DNA from: Gongronella butleri
Taxonomy: Eukaryota > Mucoromycota > Mucoromycetes > Mucorales > Cunninghamellaceae
NCBI GenBank assembly: GCA_025201375.1
Contig: JAIWZP010000025.1
Coordinates: forward strand, 62,001 to 126,000
Length of the DNA: 64,000 bases
Direction: 5' to 3'
In this document: positions 23,402 to 34,454 of the stretch, piece by piece
Layout: every line of letters starts with the position of its first letter
How positions within the stretch are numbered: the stretch's first letter is position 1
The notes under the pieces: model-generated
The model's input: the letters and a program-made list of their open reading frames with translations, nothing else
What the model was told of the DNA's origin: nothing
The model's database searches: none
Translations under genes and position numbers: made by a program

Positions 23402-23559
23402 TGACGCGCGTGCAGTCATTCTCACCCCCTCCCCACTCTTCCTTATTTATTGATATTTAGACTAATTTCCTGCATTAAATAGAGCATAATAATATCATTT
23501 TTGATTTTAAAAGAGAAATGAACCTGTGCACAAACCTCTTGTTGGCAGAAATTCAGCCG

Positions 23560-24350
23560 CTGTCTATGGTATCGTGGCAATGCAGCAGCACGCGTGGTGA
23601 TTAACCCTGCGATGCTCTGGATAACAGTCACTGACGCGTAAAACACGATAATCAGACGCTGATCACCAAATACCAGTCTAAAAAGGAGCTCAATAGCTGC
23701 TTTTGCGCGCAAGTACAGGGTCCATTTGTGGTGTAAATTTTATTGGGCACTTTTATTAAAGTGACGTGGTCAAATCGCGTTTTGTAAAAAAGAGAATTAT
23801 GAGAATGCCAGTTTAGCGGGGGCTTTTTGAAAGTCGGGAATATTTTAGCATGCACGTGTGCGTCATCGACGTCGAGTAGTATTGACAAAGTTTTGTGCGG
23901 AGAGAGCGTCCCAATGGCGAGTGATCGCCGATTGTCACGATTTTCACTAAAAAGCGCGTTTACTCGACATTGCTCTTATTCAAACAGCTTGAAACTTTGT
24001 CAGTAACTCGAGACTAAGCCGCGAATGAATTTTGCCCCCTGCAGCAAGATGCTCCAATGTAGCAAAAGCGAGATGAACCAAAAAGAGCAATGCAATTCCA
24101 CATTTTCGTGTTGTGCGCGTTATTTGCACGAACCGATCCATTTAAAATCAGATGCGTTTCACGCTGCGCGCTGCCAGCTACATCGTTACTGCTTGCAGCA
24201 ACTCAATACAATGGCTAGAAAGATAGTTGCTCCATTGCGACAATAATAAAAAACAATAAACGTAATTTTATCAGCTTACAACGAGCCAATTCTTTCAAAA
24301 TCAATATCACTGGATAGAGCTCGTTGCCCTGAAAATTTTTTGACTACAAA
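23560..24350 (+). repeat. Dispersed repeat family B, copy 1
   Basis: Collinear with 37700-38455 and, inverted, with 24610-25350. Shared words include GACGCTGATC near 23655, the AAAAAAG(A/G)GAATTATGAGAATGCC block near 23787, GAAAGTCGG near 23830, GCATGCACGTGTG near 23849, AAAAAGCGCGTTTACTCGAC near 23949 and an ATGGCTAGAAAGA block near 24211. The left quarter seen in the other two copies is missing or strongly diverged here. The open frame at 24025-24246 lies inside the repeat and is not considered a gene. Confidence 0.8.
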
Positions 24351-24609
24351 AACGAAGTTTTACAGTGCCTAGAAAAAAATCGACAGACAAAAGACCCTGC
24401 TTTTGAGTCATTTGCATTTTGCGCACTTTTTTTTTTATGGTGATCTGCCTGTACAACTCACAATGTGTGTGCAACACGGCGTCAGCGGCAATTTAACATC
24501 TTGCACCAATGCCCAAAAAGAAAGCAATAAAAAAAAAAATAGGAACTTTTTTCGAAAATCAGAGGGATCCGTCCTCAACTTTTTTCTTCTAGATATCGTA
24601 GCATTTCGC

Positions 24610-25615
24610 TTAAAGATGAAAATTATACAAGGTAACGAGTTCTATCATTGATCCTGTTTTCAAAAGATTTGACTTGTTACAAGTTAATATAATCACGTTT
24701 ATTGTTTTTTTATATTGTCGCAATGGTACAACTCTCTTTCTAGCCATTGTACCACTTTGCTTTATAAGACAAAGATGTAGCGGACAATATGTACCATGCA
24801 GTGCACCTGATTTCCAATGGATCAATACGCGTAAAGAACGTGCCCAACACGAAAAGACGGAGTTGCTTTGCATTTCTTGAATCATCTCGCTTTTGCTGCG
24901 CTGAGGCTCCTGGCTGCATATAGCAAAGTTAATTCGCAGCCTAGTCCCGAGTGACTAACAAAGTTTCGAGCTGATCGAATAAAGACAATGCCGAGCAAAC
25001 GCGCTTTTTAGTTAAAATCACGTTAATCCGCGATTACTCTCCATTGGGGGCGCACTTTCCCGTAGCAACTGAACCAATGCAACACCACGACAGGGAGGCA
25101 CACGTGCATGCGATTATTTTACCAATTCCAAAAAGCCCCCGCTAAAATGGCATTCTCACAGTTCCCTTTTTTACAAAGCGTGATTTGACTGCGTCACTTC
25201 AATTAAAGTGCATCTGAAACTAGCCCCAGAACTGGCCCCGGTTCTTGCGCGCCAAAGCAGCTATTGCGCTCCCCTTTACACTAGGTATTTGGCGATCAGC
25301 GTCCGATTGTTGTGTTTTACGCGCGATTGACTATTTTCCAGGGATTTGCGGGCTCTTAACGGCTCGCTCAACTTGGCAAAATTTCTATTCATTGTGCTCT
25401 GTCTTTTGGGGCCTGCATTTGAAAAGATCGTCTAGCGGGAAAAACTCGCAAAATGCAAAAATGTCGAAAAATGGGGTTCGCTATAGTTAACTTTTCTCTC
25501 CCGGGGCCATTGAACTTCACTGTTAGCAACAAAGATGTAGCACCTATCAAGTTGCTTATATGTATTTTTAAACAGAAGCATAATAGAAGGAAGAGATGAA
25601 GTTAGCAAAATCGAT
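24610..25615 (-). repeat. Dispersed repeat family B, copy 2 (inverted)
   Basis: Read on the minus strand this is the fullest match to 37480-38455: it starts with TATTATGCTTCTGTTTAAA near 25580, runs through the GACGCTGATCGCCAAATA block near 25300 and the AAGGGAACTGTGAGAATGCC block near 25160, and ends with GATGAAAATT at about 24615. With copy 1 it forms a head-to-head inverted pair around a 260-bp spacer (24350-24610). No terminal repeats or coding capacity are evident. Confidence 0.8.
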
Positions 25616-25844
25616 AAAAAGCGGTGCATATGCGTTTTTACTAAGAGTGGGCAGCCTAAAAGTAACACCAAATCAATTCTAAATTAATTTTTGCATCCAG
25701 AGTCAACAAGTTACATCCTCTAAGAGCATTTCCTGGGAACCGAGCAAGAGATTAAACGTTTTGCCAGCCAAATTGGCACAAAACACGCTTTTTTATTTTT
25801 TTACTGCTGAGTGAAGAAAAAATTACCGGCCCAAGCACATTTAG

Positions 25845-27440
25845 GTGAAGTGTCGCTTCGTTTTTTGCTCATTCACTGCTGGTTTTTACGTCCATGCCAT
25901 TTTTCAGCGATTTCGACGAGTTCTCATGCCTTCCTCGTCAAAAAAACCAACACCTTCAAAATCAGTGTTTGAGCTCAAGGCACCACTGCAGCACGGGACT
26001 GAATCCGTGTTCGCGCGCGATCCCGCGTGCCAGTGGACGGCTGGACAAAAAATCTGCCTATGTTAGCGTGCTGAACGACACTCTCACCCTGATTGGCATC
26101 AATTCCGTCGTCCGTAGCACGAACATCGCTGTCGCGCGCGCATCCGGTAAATTTCGCGAAAATAATATTTTTTCCAAAGGTTCATTTTTTATTAGAGTAA
26201 TTGCTTGCGACCTCTTCAGCCTGTTCCAGCAGCAGTGCGCCCGTGAAGCCACGCGACAACACCGGCGGCCCATTCACCAACGACACCGACAAAGACTGAC
26301 AACGACGACAATGCAGCAACGATAAGAGACGATGTCAAAATAAATCCAGCGAAATTGATTAATTCTAAAATTTGTTTATTTATTTTGTAATCAGCCGACG
26401 ATAATGCCTGGCCACAATGCGGCATTGGATATATTTTTTTTACGGTCGCAACAAGCCGAAGCTGTCCCTGCTTAATCTGTAATTGGCGCAGAACTATTGC
26501 TTCGTTGCGCTGTCATCAACACCAAATACGATGCTGCATCCCTGGTCAAAGCGCCGCCAAAACAAAGATGAAAGACCAGCAAGCTGCTTTCGCTCAAGCA
26601 GCACGGTCGCACTTTCCAAGATCTTCCTCGCCTGCTCCAGTTCGACTTGTACAACAATGCCTTTGCAGCCGGCTTTGGTCGTTGACCAATCCAAAGGCAA
26701 CGCTTGGCGCGCTCGGCCGTCGCGACTCGGAATGACATTGCCTGCAGCCGGCCCACGCCACTTTGCAGCGAATCGATCGCCGCCTCTCACGAACGAACTT
26801 TCTGGATTAAGCCCTTTGTGCCCATGTTCAAGTATATGGACGCGAACGCTGGCGTGAATTTCTCCTTGTAAGCTGTTTTTCTGCCGCATTGACCATCATT
26901 TTTTTTTTTTGCCAAGGTATGTCGACTGTCAAACTGGACGAAGGTAAAGAAAAAATGACGGGTAGCGAGGTGGAAAATATGGCTGGCAGCGAGGAGCCTC
27001 TTTCAACAGCGAGGAAGAGTCGTGTAAAACTCACTTGTTTGCATTTTTGGTTCTTTAGACGACCTGTTGATGTTTGAACTGCCCGCCAACCTGCTCCCCG
27101 ACAGCAACCAGTGTGTAAGTCAGGGTTAAGACGGTGAAGTACAGTACACGCACGTGAAGCCGGCGACTTGGCGCTGCAATATTCAACCCGCATTTGCAGA
27201 CGGCATTGGGCGCATTGATCACCGCGAAATCATCACAATGGATGCTTCCTCGGAAAGCAACGGCGAGAACCTGGCGCATAGGTTTGAGAACACCAAGAAG
27301 ATCCTCGCGATGACGACCGCCTCGCCCAAGTGCGAGCTGCCGCTGTACCTTGCCGCCAAATTTGACACCGCGCACAACCTGGCTACTTGCAGCGCCCAGA
27401 GGGTGAACTACAAGAATGGTATATTGAGCCCTTTTTTTTA
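25845..27440 (+). pseudogene. Unresolved or decayed gene region
   Basis: Base composition here is gene-like and several frames look protein-like, but I could not close one model. Pieces are 25927-26060 (SKSVFELKAPLQHGTES), a second frame 26060-26145 (SVLNDTLTLIGINSVVRSTN), a track ending at 26868 with FWIKPFVPMFKYMDANAG, and a splice-consistent set 26919-26943, 27059-27112 and 27200-27418. This last set starts MSTVKLDE and includes DDLLMFELPANLLPDSNQ, ENLAHRFENTKKILAMT and CELPLYLAAKFDTAHNLA. It ends at a GTATAT donor with no obvious next exon before AT-rich DNA. I recognise no family. It could be one broken gene, two, or a gene with exons I missed. Confidence 0.35.
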
Positions 27441-27849
27441 ATTTTTTTGTGTTGTTTTACCAAAAAAAGAAACAAAAAGTTACAACGGGGGAAATTTAAT
27501 GGCAAACGGATACATGTGCACCTCCTTCAGCACAAAATGTATTTTAGAATATGATACAACAATGTTCAATCACATAATTTGGCAACAATGATTTTTGAAG
27601 CGTCATAAATAACAAATTAATGAGTTTTTGGCATTTTGAGACCTTTTACAATGCTCCTCAGGCCAATTCGTGTTAAACGGACCGCTCATCTTTTGCACTT
27701 CGCGCGTCGTGCAATAGAAATAGTCAAAAAGTAGATGGCGGCTGCCAAGAAATCGCCACTGAGGATAGTTTATTGTATTTGATAATTTAGCCATGAAAGT
27801 CACGACCGACAAGTGTGTAGACACATCGAACCGACTCGATCAGGGTATC

Positions 27850-28570
27850 TCGTTCAAATGAGCCCACTCTCGCAACATTGTGGCCACTAGATGGCTCCAA
27901 TCACGATTTTCAAAACCACAATTTTTTAAAGGGGTACAGTCATGGAGTTGAAATTGGGCAAATTTAGGTCCTCAGATCGCCACGCCATTCTGCCAGATGG
28001 TAAACACATTACATTCACGAACAAAAATGCTATAAAAGACTGGGGTGCATTGACTGGCTTTCGCGAATAGTGCAATTGGCGTCTTTTCTTCGCCTTAAGG
28101 CAAAGTCGACGAAATTTGGCCACAGAGCCGCGAGATAGAGACCATCAGAAAGAGCATCATTGGATGCGTACGTGAGTGTCAATGATTGCAGCAAAAAACG
28201 AGTTCCAGGCAGAATTGATGCGAACAGACTGTTTGCAGGGAAACTTGAGCGCGTGATAAAGCGCGTTAGACGTCGAGTCACACGCGCCTGTCTGAAGCTC
28301 GTAGACCTCCTCTTGCTAGTGGACGCGTTGCCGCGACTCCATGGACGCGTTCTTTCCACGCAATTTGTCTTTGAAATTAAATCTAAAATTGACCATTGCT
28401 CGTTAACTATCAGATGGACCACGCTCGTTTTTTATCATTTTTGTGGTTTCTCCATCCTGTCCCACTTGTGGCAAAGTTTGGTGCAATTCGGGAGACCCAT
28501 TTTTTCGATTTTGGTTTGGGAACTTCGCCTTGGCAAAATCTTCATTTGCGTGTGGCGTGCCCCAAAGCCT
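27850..28570 (+). repeat. Dispersed repeat family A, copy 2
   Basis: Same landmarks as the copy at 1985: AAATGAGCCCAC near 27856, CAGATCGCCACGCCAT near 27975, GAGCCGCGAGATAGAGACCATC near 28125 and CTTCATTTGCGTGTGGCG near 28540. This copy is the most diverged in its left part. Its right part carries the longest open frame of the family (28160-28861), which includes KKRVPGRIDANRLFAGKL and extends past the repeat edge. Confidence 0.8.
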
Positions 28571-28981
28571 TTTTACAGCCGCAAAATGAGTCCCACACGG
28601 CTACTTGGCATTTCATTTCTTGTGTGGATGCGTTTCAGGCTTTGCATATTTCGTTGGTTCTCACCCAAATCGCGCAATCAGTCATTCTTGCAAAATCGAA
28701 GTAATTTCTTTGATTTCTCCCGATGCGCAGTGACAAGACCATGTCTAATCGTTAGAAACGTGGGATCCTCACAATCCATTACGCCAAATAAACGCGCATT
28801 GGCCAAGTTGTTGTCGAGCAAATCAAAATCGAAATGCTTATCTTGGCCTTTTAAGCTATGAGCGGCTTTTTTTTCGTGCGAATGGTCAGTAAGGATCTGA
28901 TTTCCAAGCGTGCTCTCATGCATTCATCATACAAAGCCTGAGCCGTATGAATCCAAGTTCAAGCGATTATGTATTCAAAAA

Positions 28982-29018
<37 letters not shown>

Positions 29019-29262
29019 CAGGATTACCGCCAGCGCGTCTCTTTTGACAGCTTGTCCCGGTAGAATTGGTCACCTGCCTGGGATGGGTGGATGGCCGGGG
29101 GGCACTTGGGCTGGCGTGGGGCGGGGATTGAGTGTGACTTGGACGAACCAGGCTGTTTGATCAGGCCTTGCCTTTATTTTGTTGTTTTGGCCACTTTTTT
29201 TTTTTTCTTTTTCGCTTCTTCCTTTTTCTTTACTTGCCCTTTTCCCCACTCTTTTTATCGCT
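28571..29262. other. Promoter region of the complex III core protein gene
   Basis: AT-rich sequence with a 33-nt poly-T run (28984-29016), then a GC-rich block and a T/C-rich leader just before the ATG at 29263. No gene was seen on either strand. Confidence 0.5.
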
Positions 29263-30712
29263 ATGGCCTCGCTTATTGCCCATACCCTCCCTCGCGCTTC
29301 TGCTAAGCAGGTAAAGGCTCGAATTTGCCTTTTGTCGGCGTCTTGCCGCACCCACACCCCCCTGTCTCACGTTTTTTGTTTTTTTTTTCTCGATAGCTTG
29401 TCCGCTCGTTCGCCTCGGTGGCCACCCAGACCACCCGCACCACGGTCCTCCCCAACGGTATCACTGTCGCCACGGAAGAGAACAACAACAACGGTGCCGC
29501 CACCGTTGGTGTTTGGATCAACGCCGGTTCGCGCTCCGAGGCTGCCCACGGTGCTGCCAACCTGTTGCAGCAAGCCAGCATCAAGGTAAAAAAAAAGACG
29601 CAAAAATCGAAAAACATGAAAAAGCGAGTCAATTGACACGTTTTTTTTAGGCCAATGCCAGCACGTTTGAAAAGTTGGGTGGTGGTTTGCAAGCGCAGAC
29701 GGGTCGCGAGCAATCGTTCTATGCGACTCAAGCCAACGAAGCTTCGCTCAGCGCTGCTGTTGATGGCTTGTCGGCGTTGGTGCAAGGCGATGTTTCCGAT
29801 TTGGAGGCTGCTCGCCAGGAGGTGTTCCACCAACAGGAGGCCAACGATGCCAGCTTGAAGAATGTGACGTTTGATCACTTGCACGCGATGGCTTTCCAAG
29901 GCGAGACGCTCGGCCGCCCTTCTTTGGGTGTCAAGGAGTCTGTCGAGGCTTTGACCAAGGCCGATGTTGATGCCTTCAAGCAGCAATTGACTGCTGAGCG
30001 CCTTGTTCTTGTCGGTGCCGGCAATGTCGATCATGACGCGCTTGTTCGTGCCGCCGAGAAGGCGTTTGGCCAAGTTGCTGGCGGTGCTGCTCCCGTCGAA
30101 AAGAAGCCTGCCTTCACGGGCTCCGAGATCCGCTACCGTGACGATGTGTTGCCCCAGGCCCACATTGCCTACGCCGTCGAGGGTGCCGCTTACTTGTCCG
30201 AGGACTATTTCACCTTGGGCGTCATGGCCACGCTGATCGGTTCCTGGAACGAGCAATTGGGCGCCGCCGCCAACTTGAGCTCGCGTCTTTCCACCGTCGT
30301 CAACCAGCACCACTTGGCCAATTCGTTTGTCTCCTTCAACCAGGGCTACAAGGACACCGGTCTGTGGGGTCTGTACGCCGTCAGCGATAACAAGACTCAA
30401 CTCGACGATTTGACCCACTTTATCCAAACCGAGTGGGCCCGTCTCTCCACCTCGGTCACCGCCTCCGAGGTCGAGCGCGCCAAGCAGCAATTCTTGGCCT
30501 CGGTCCTTATCCAACTCGACAGCAACCAGGCCGTTGCCCAGGATATCGCCTCCCAGGTCCTCGCCACTGGCAAGCGCCTCTCCCCCGAGGAGATCAAGCA
30601 AGCCATCAACAAGATCTCCGTGTCCGACGTCCGCAACGCCGGCAACAAGTACCTTTGGGACCAGGAGCTCGTCGTTGCCGGTGTCGGCCCCATTGAGGGT
30701 CTCACCGACTAT

Positions 30713-30756
<44 letters not shown>

Positions 30757-30854
30757 GAAAAAACTGCAATTCTTGATCCAATGTCTCAATTCTTTTTTTC
30801 CTTCTTTCTTTCTTAGGCCGCGCCCGCCAATTGATGTCGCAATTGCGCTTCTAG
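29263..30854 (+). CDS. QCR1: Cytochrome bc1 complex core protein 1 (non-catalytic MPP-beta-like)
   Basis: Four exons (29263-29310, 29397-29585, 29651-30713, 30817-30854) give 445 residues. The N-terminus (MASLIAHTLPRASAKQLVRS) is a mitochondrial presequence. The M16 peptidase fold is clear: TVLPNGITVATEE, GVWINAGSRSE, a conserved VTFDHLHAMAFQGETLGRP, LVLVGAGNVDHDALV and the C-terminal helix KYLWDQELVVAGVGP. The zinc-binding HxxEH of active mitochondrial processing peptidase is replaced by AANLLQQ, so it should be structural, matching core protein 1 of ubiquinol-cytochrome c reductase in the inner membrane. Core 2 is more divergent in the FDHLH block, which favours core 1. The last intron starts with GT followed by about 38 A residues. 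Codon use is strongly biased, as expected of an abundant protein. Confidence 0.87.
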
Positions 30855-31149
30855 ATTGATCCATCCCCGCCAAAAAATATCAAGTGTACACATCCCTACC
30901 CGCCTTTTTTTTCCCTTTCACCCCATGCTCATTCTCTTTTTTAACATTGTGTCAATCCCCGTGTTCTTTTTAATTTAGAAAAAAAATAAATTGACTGTTT
31001 CGAAATCCTAAATTTTAAATGTGATCTTGTGAAAACGGATGAAAAAAAGCAGGTTTTTATGAATTAAAAGGATGAATGATGAAGAAGACGCGTGAAAAGT
31101 GACGGGGGATATCAATTGGAAGATGAATCATGGATGGAGGGACACAAAT

Positions 31150-32773
31150 CTAAAAGATGGCGGAGCCCACCAAGGGATGCAGTGAGGGATGCGAGCGGAT
31201 AAACGCGTAAATGTAAGGACGCGAGAATTGGAAAGGATGATCATTGTAGACGTTCCAGATGGCAAAGCCCTCCATGAACCACGTGAAAAAGGCAATGCCA
31301 AAACCGATGACCCAGACGTGCTGCAAGACGCGCACAAGGAGCGATTGGCGCACCGACGCGGGCACAACGCGACGCGACACAGTGGTGACGATTTTCTCGA
31401 GGATGACGCCCGCACCGTGGATGCCAAAGAAGAGCGTCTGATAGCCAATGAGGGCGCTATGATACAAGGGCCAGCCCACATTGCACAGGATCATGTATTC
31501 GTGCATTAAACCGCTGATCACAAACACGGACACGGATGCCATGAACAGGGCAATGGTCCCATGGCTCTTGGTGTACTTGACAAGAGCACGTTGCGTCAAA
31601 GTACGCACCGGACGGAAGGGGAAGGCCAGCCACGTGCTACGGAAAAGCTGGTGCCATCTGCACAAAAAAAAAAAAAAAAAAAAAAGCATGAGCACTCAAT
31701 TCTCTTTGTTGACGCGCCTATGCCTTTTTTGGCCAAGCTGCATTACCTGCGCGACCACACATCGTCCAGGGACGACGAAAAGATGGGATGGATCATCAGG
31801 ATGCGGAATTGCTCTGAGAAAAAGAGAAAAAATGAAACAAAAATCAGCCGATGCAATTGAGAGCGCCCTTCTCGCACTCGCCTCTTCTTCTTTTTTTTTT
31901 ACCCGACGAGTATGTGCCTCCTTCGACAAAGATGCAATAAAAGAGGTGCAGACCAAAGCCAGCAAGGTTAAAACCAGCCGTCATAAACAATCCACACGCC
32001 AAAAAGAACGTCAGAAAGAGCAATGGGCGTGTGTTGCCCAGTGACATGACGTCCGAGGGCGTGAACGTCGCCACGTAGGCGCCCAGCACATCCACGACGA
32101 CGGCACAAAACAAGAGGCGCGCGAGGATATCCACAAAAGTCTAAAAAGAAGGATCAATGGCTCCCTGATGAGTCTCTTTTGCTCCTTTTTTTCTCTTTTT
32201 TCCTATCTTACGCGATCCTTGTGATAGACCCTGATCTCCCCTTTTTTGACATCCTTTGTGGTTTCCTTGGCAGGTTTGGGGAAAATGCGCAGGCAGGACC
32301 AAAAGTCGACCCAAAGACTATAAAGCGACGCATACACGGGGCGATGGTACACGAGAGGCCCCACATAATACAGGTCCAAGAAGCGCAGAATCACCGTGAA
32401 GTTGAATGGGGCACCCACCAAATCCAAAACTGTAAAAAAAAAAAAGCATTTTAATTTAGCAATCTGGCCGATCGACGAAAAAAAAAAGTGCCTCTGCTCC
32501 TTCTTAGAGTGATCGTCTCTGGTGATCACGGTGGAGAAAATGTTCCTTTTTTTTTTTTGGTTTGCACCTACCTGGATGGCTGGTGAATGTCAATGGATAC
32601 AGGGTGTTGGCTAGCAGCAACGGGATGGCCAAGATTTGCTTGACAATGCCTGGCAGCCACGGCGCCGCAATCAGCAGCGCCAATGCGCCGGCGGGTATCG
32701 TAAACGTGAATGCATAGACAAACATATTCAGGCTGATGCGCTCGCCTTCTTGCCATAGCTGAACAAACTCCAT
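31150..32773 (-). CDS. Wax synthase-like membrane-bound O-acyltransferase
   Basis: Five exons on the minus strand (32773-32572, 32429-32212, 32140-31903, 31813-31747, 31657-31150) give 410 residues. There are about eight hydrophobic segments. The wax-synthase landmark is SLDDVWSRRWHQLFRSTW, with the downstream histidine in SGLMHEYM, matching the MBOAT family members that acylate long-chain alcohols or similar acceptors in the endoplasmic reticulum. In fungi such genes also sit in secondary-metabolite clusters, but no partner genes are next to it here. The acyl acceptor is unknown. The WSR/RWH junction is created by a splice between two carried bases (AG and A), which supports the exon model. 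It converges with the core protein gene. Confidence 0.83.
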
Positions 32774-34454
32774 TTTTTTTTTTTTGAAAAAAAAAGACAA
32801 CTATCAAATATTGTAGATGAAAAAACAAGAAAGAGATATACACTGGGGGCCGCAATCACCCCTTGACTCCCTTTTTATCGCCCAAATCCATCATCGGACA
32901 TCAATTGCACGTTGCACAAGACGTAAAAGCGGGTTTCTGGTCCACGAAAGGAGCACGTGAATTCTTGTCAACAAGAATTTCTTGGGTATCCGTGCACGCT
33001 TTGTTGTTCCGGCCATACTCAAAATAAGAGGCCAACAGAGACTTGTGTGCGCTAGTCGCCGGCTGGACAGCGCTTTTTTTTTTTTTTGCGATTTTGCGAT
33101 ACGCCGGCACGTTTCTGCCCCTTTTTTGCGTGTTCACCCCGACAAAAAGATTGCCCCACCCGTTACAGGCATATTGCCATCGAATGGAAACCCGTTGGGA
33201 AAGGCATGGACGGACACACCGGCTTTTTTGACCACGTTGTTTATTTGGCGCAAATAAGTTTCGCAAATGTGGCCTGTGCTGGCCCATTTGTAATGCTCAT
33301 TGAGCTTTTTAGGTGCAAATGCGGGACCCATGGCAACACATGAAAAAAAAGCGACCAAATTTTATTTGCGCCAAATCCGGCTTTTTGCATGAATTGAGCA
33401 CCCAAGCGCGCCCTGACCACACCAGCGATCGCCTGGCACTTACCCTCATCGTCTGTTTTGCAATCTTGCGTCCATCTCGCGTCTAGACACCGTGCGCTGC
33501 AAGCCGTGGGAACGCAAGTGCCATCAACATGGACTATCTTTTTAAAAAGAAGAAAAAAAAACTAGCCATTATCGAGGCTCGGGATTCCTTTGCTGATGAG
33601 CAATTTGTCACGCCATTTTCGACTTTTTCGTTTTCTTTTCTTGGCTTCTTTTTTCTTTTTTTCCCTTTCAATTCATATACAAACTCTTGTACGAATGTCA
33701 ATTTGCATTTTAAAGACGTAATCTGGTGTCAAAGGAGGCACTGCACCATTTTTGAGTGATTCTGCGCGAGACCAAGTACGTTCCGATCTTGCTGTTGTCT
33801 CTTTTTTACCTTGCAGCTCGTGCCTTGCTCTCGGCACCAAAAGATATCACGCGATTTTCTTGATTTGTCCCTCGTGGATGAAAAAGGTTGTAGGGCATTG
33901 CTTTACGTGGCATGTAAAGGGAGCGTGTAATGATAAAAAAAAAAAGATGATGGTGAACGAACAAAAAAAAAAAAAAAAAAAAGGCAGAAAGAGCGCGCCA
34001 ATGGGCGCGTCAATGGCCAATGCCATGATTTTACACAAGATGTTTAGATGATCGCCAATGGAGCCCCGCAGAAAAAAAGTCAGCCAAGCTCAGACAATTG
34101 CTTCATTTAAAACCTTTCTAGATGAGCCTTCCTTTTATCTGGAAAAAACGTGGAAAGCCCTGAAGCGATGCAGATCCGTGTCGTTGGGCAAACAAACGAG
34201 GGAATCGAGAGAGGAAAGCTTGGCTTGTAGCCACTTTACGAGAGAGCGGGCCAAGCACTGGATCAGGCAATTGTTTTCGGGGAAGGGCGGCGTTTGGAGC
34301 CATTTTCCCCCTGAGAGAGGGAGGACACAAAAATGGACGTTCAATTTCTCTTTGTTCTACCCATTCCTTTCTTTTTTCTTTTTTTATTTTTTTTTTCCCT
34401 TTCTCGCGGCCGCCTTGTCCTCCTAGTCGCCCTTTTACGCGTTTCGGTCCCGAT
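32774..34454. other. Divergent intergenic region between the acyltransferase and the Slm1-like gene
   Basis: About 1.7 kb. Short open frames near 32900-33360 and 33529-34050 on both strands show no recognisable domain, and they overlap one another antisense. Long A- and T-runs occur (for example 33962-33980). The right part holds a TTTAAAAC element near 34106 and a T/C-rich leader at 34362-34410 before the Slm1-like start. Confidence 0.5.

Noticed and set aside
24025..24885. Small open frames containing MARK and PLRQ within the inverted repeats
   Set aside because: They recur only because they lie in repeat family B; start, stop and length are not conserved between the three copies.
29303..30781. 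492-codon minus-strand open frame across the core protein 1 gene
   Set aside because: It is the antisense shadow of a strongly codon-biased real exon; its translation is Leu/Gly/Val-rich low complexity and resembles no family.
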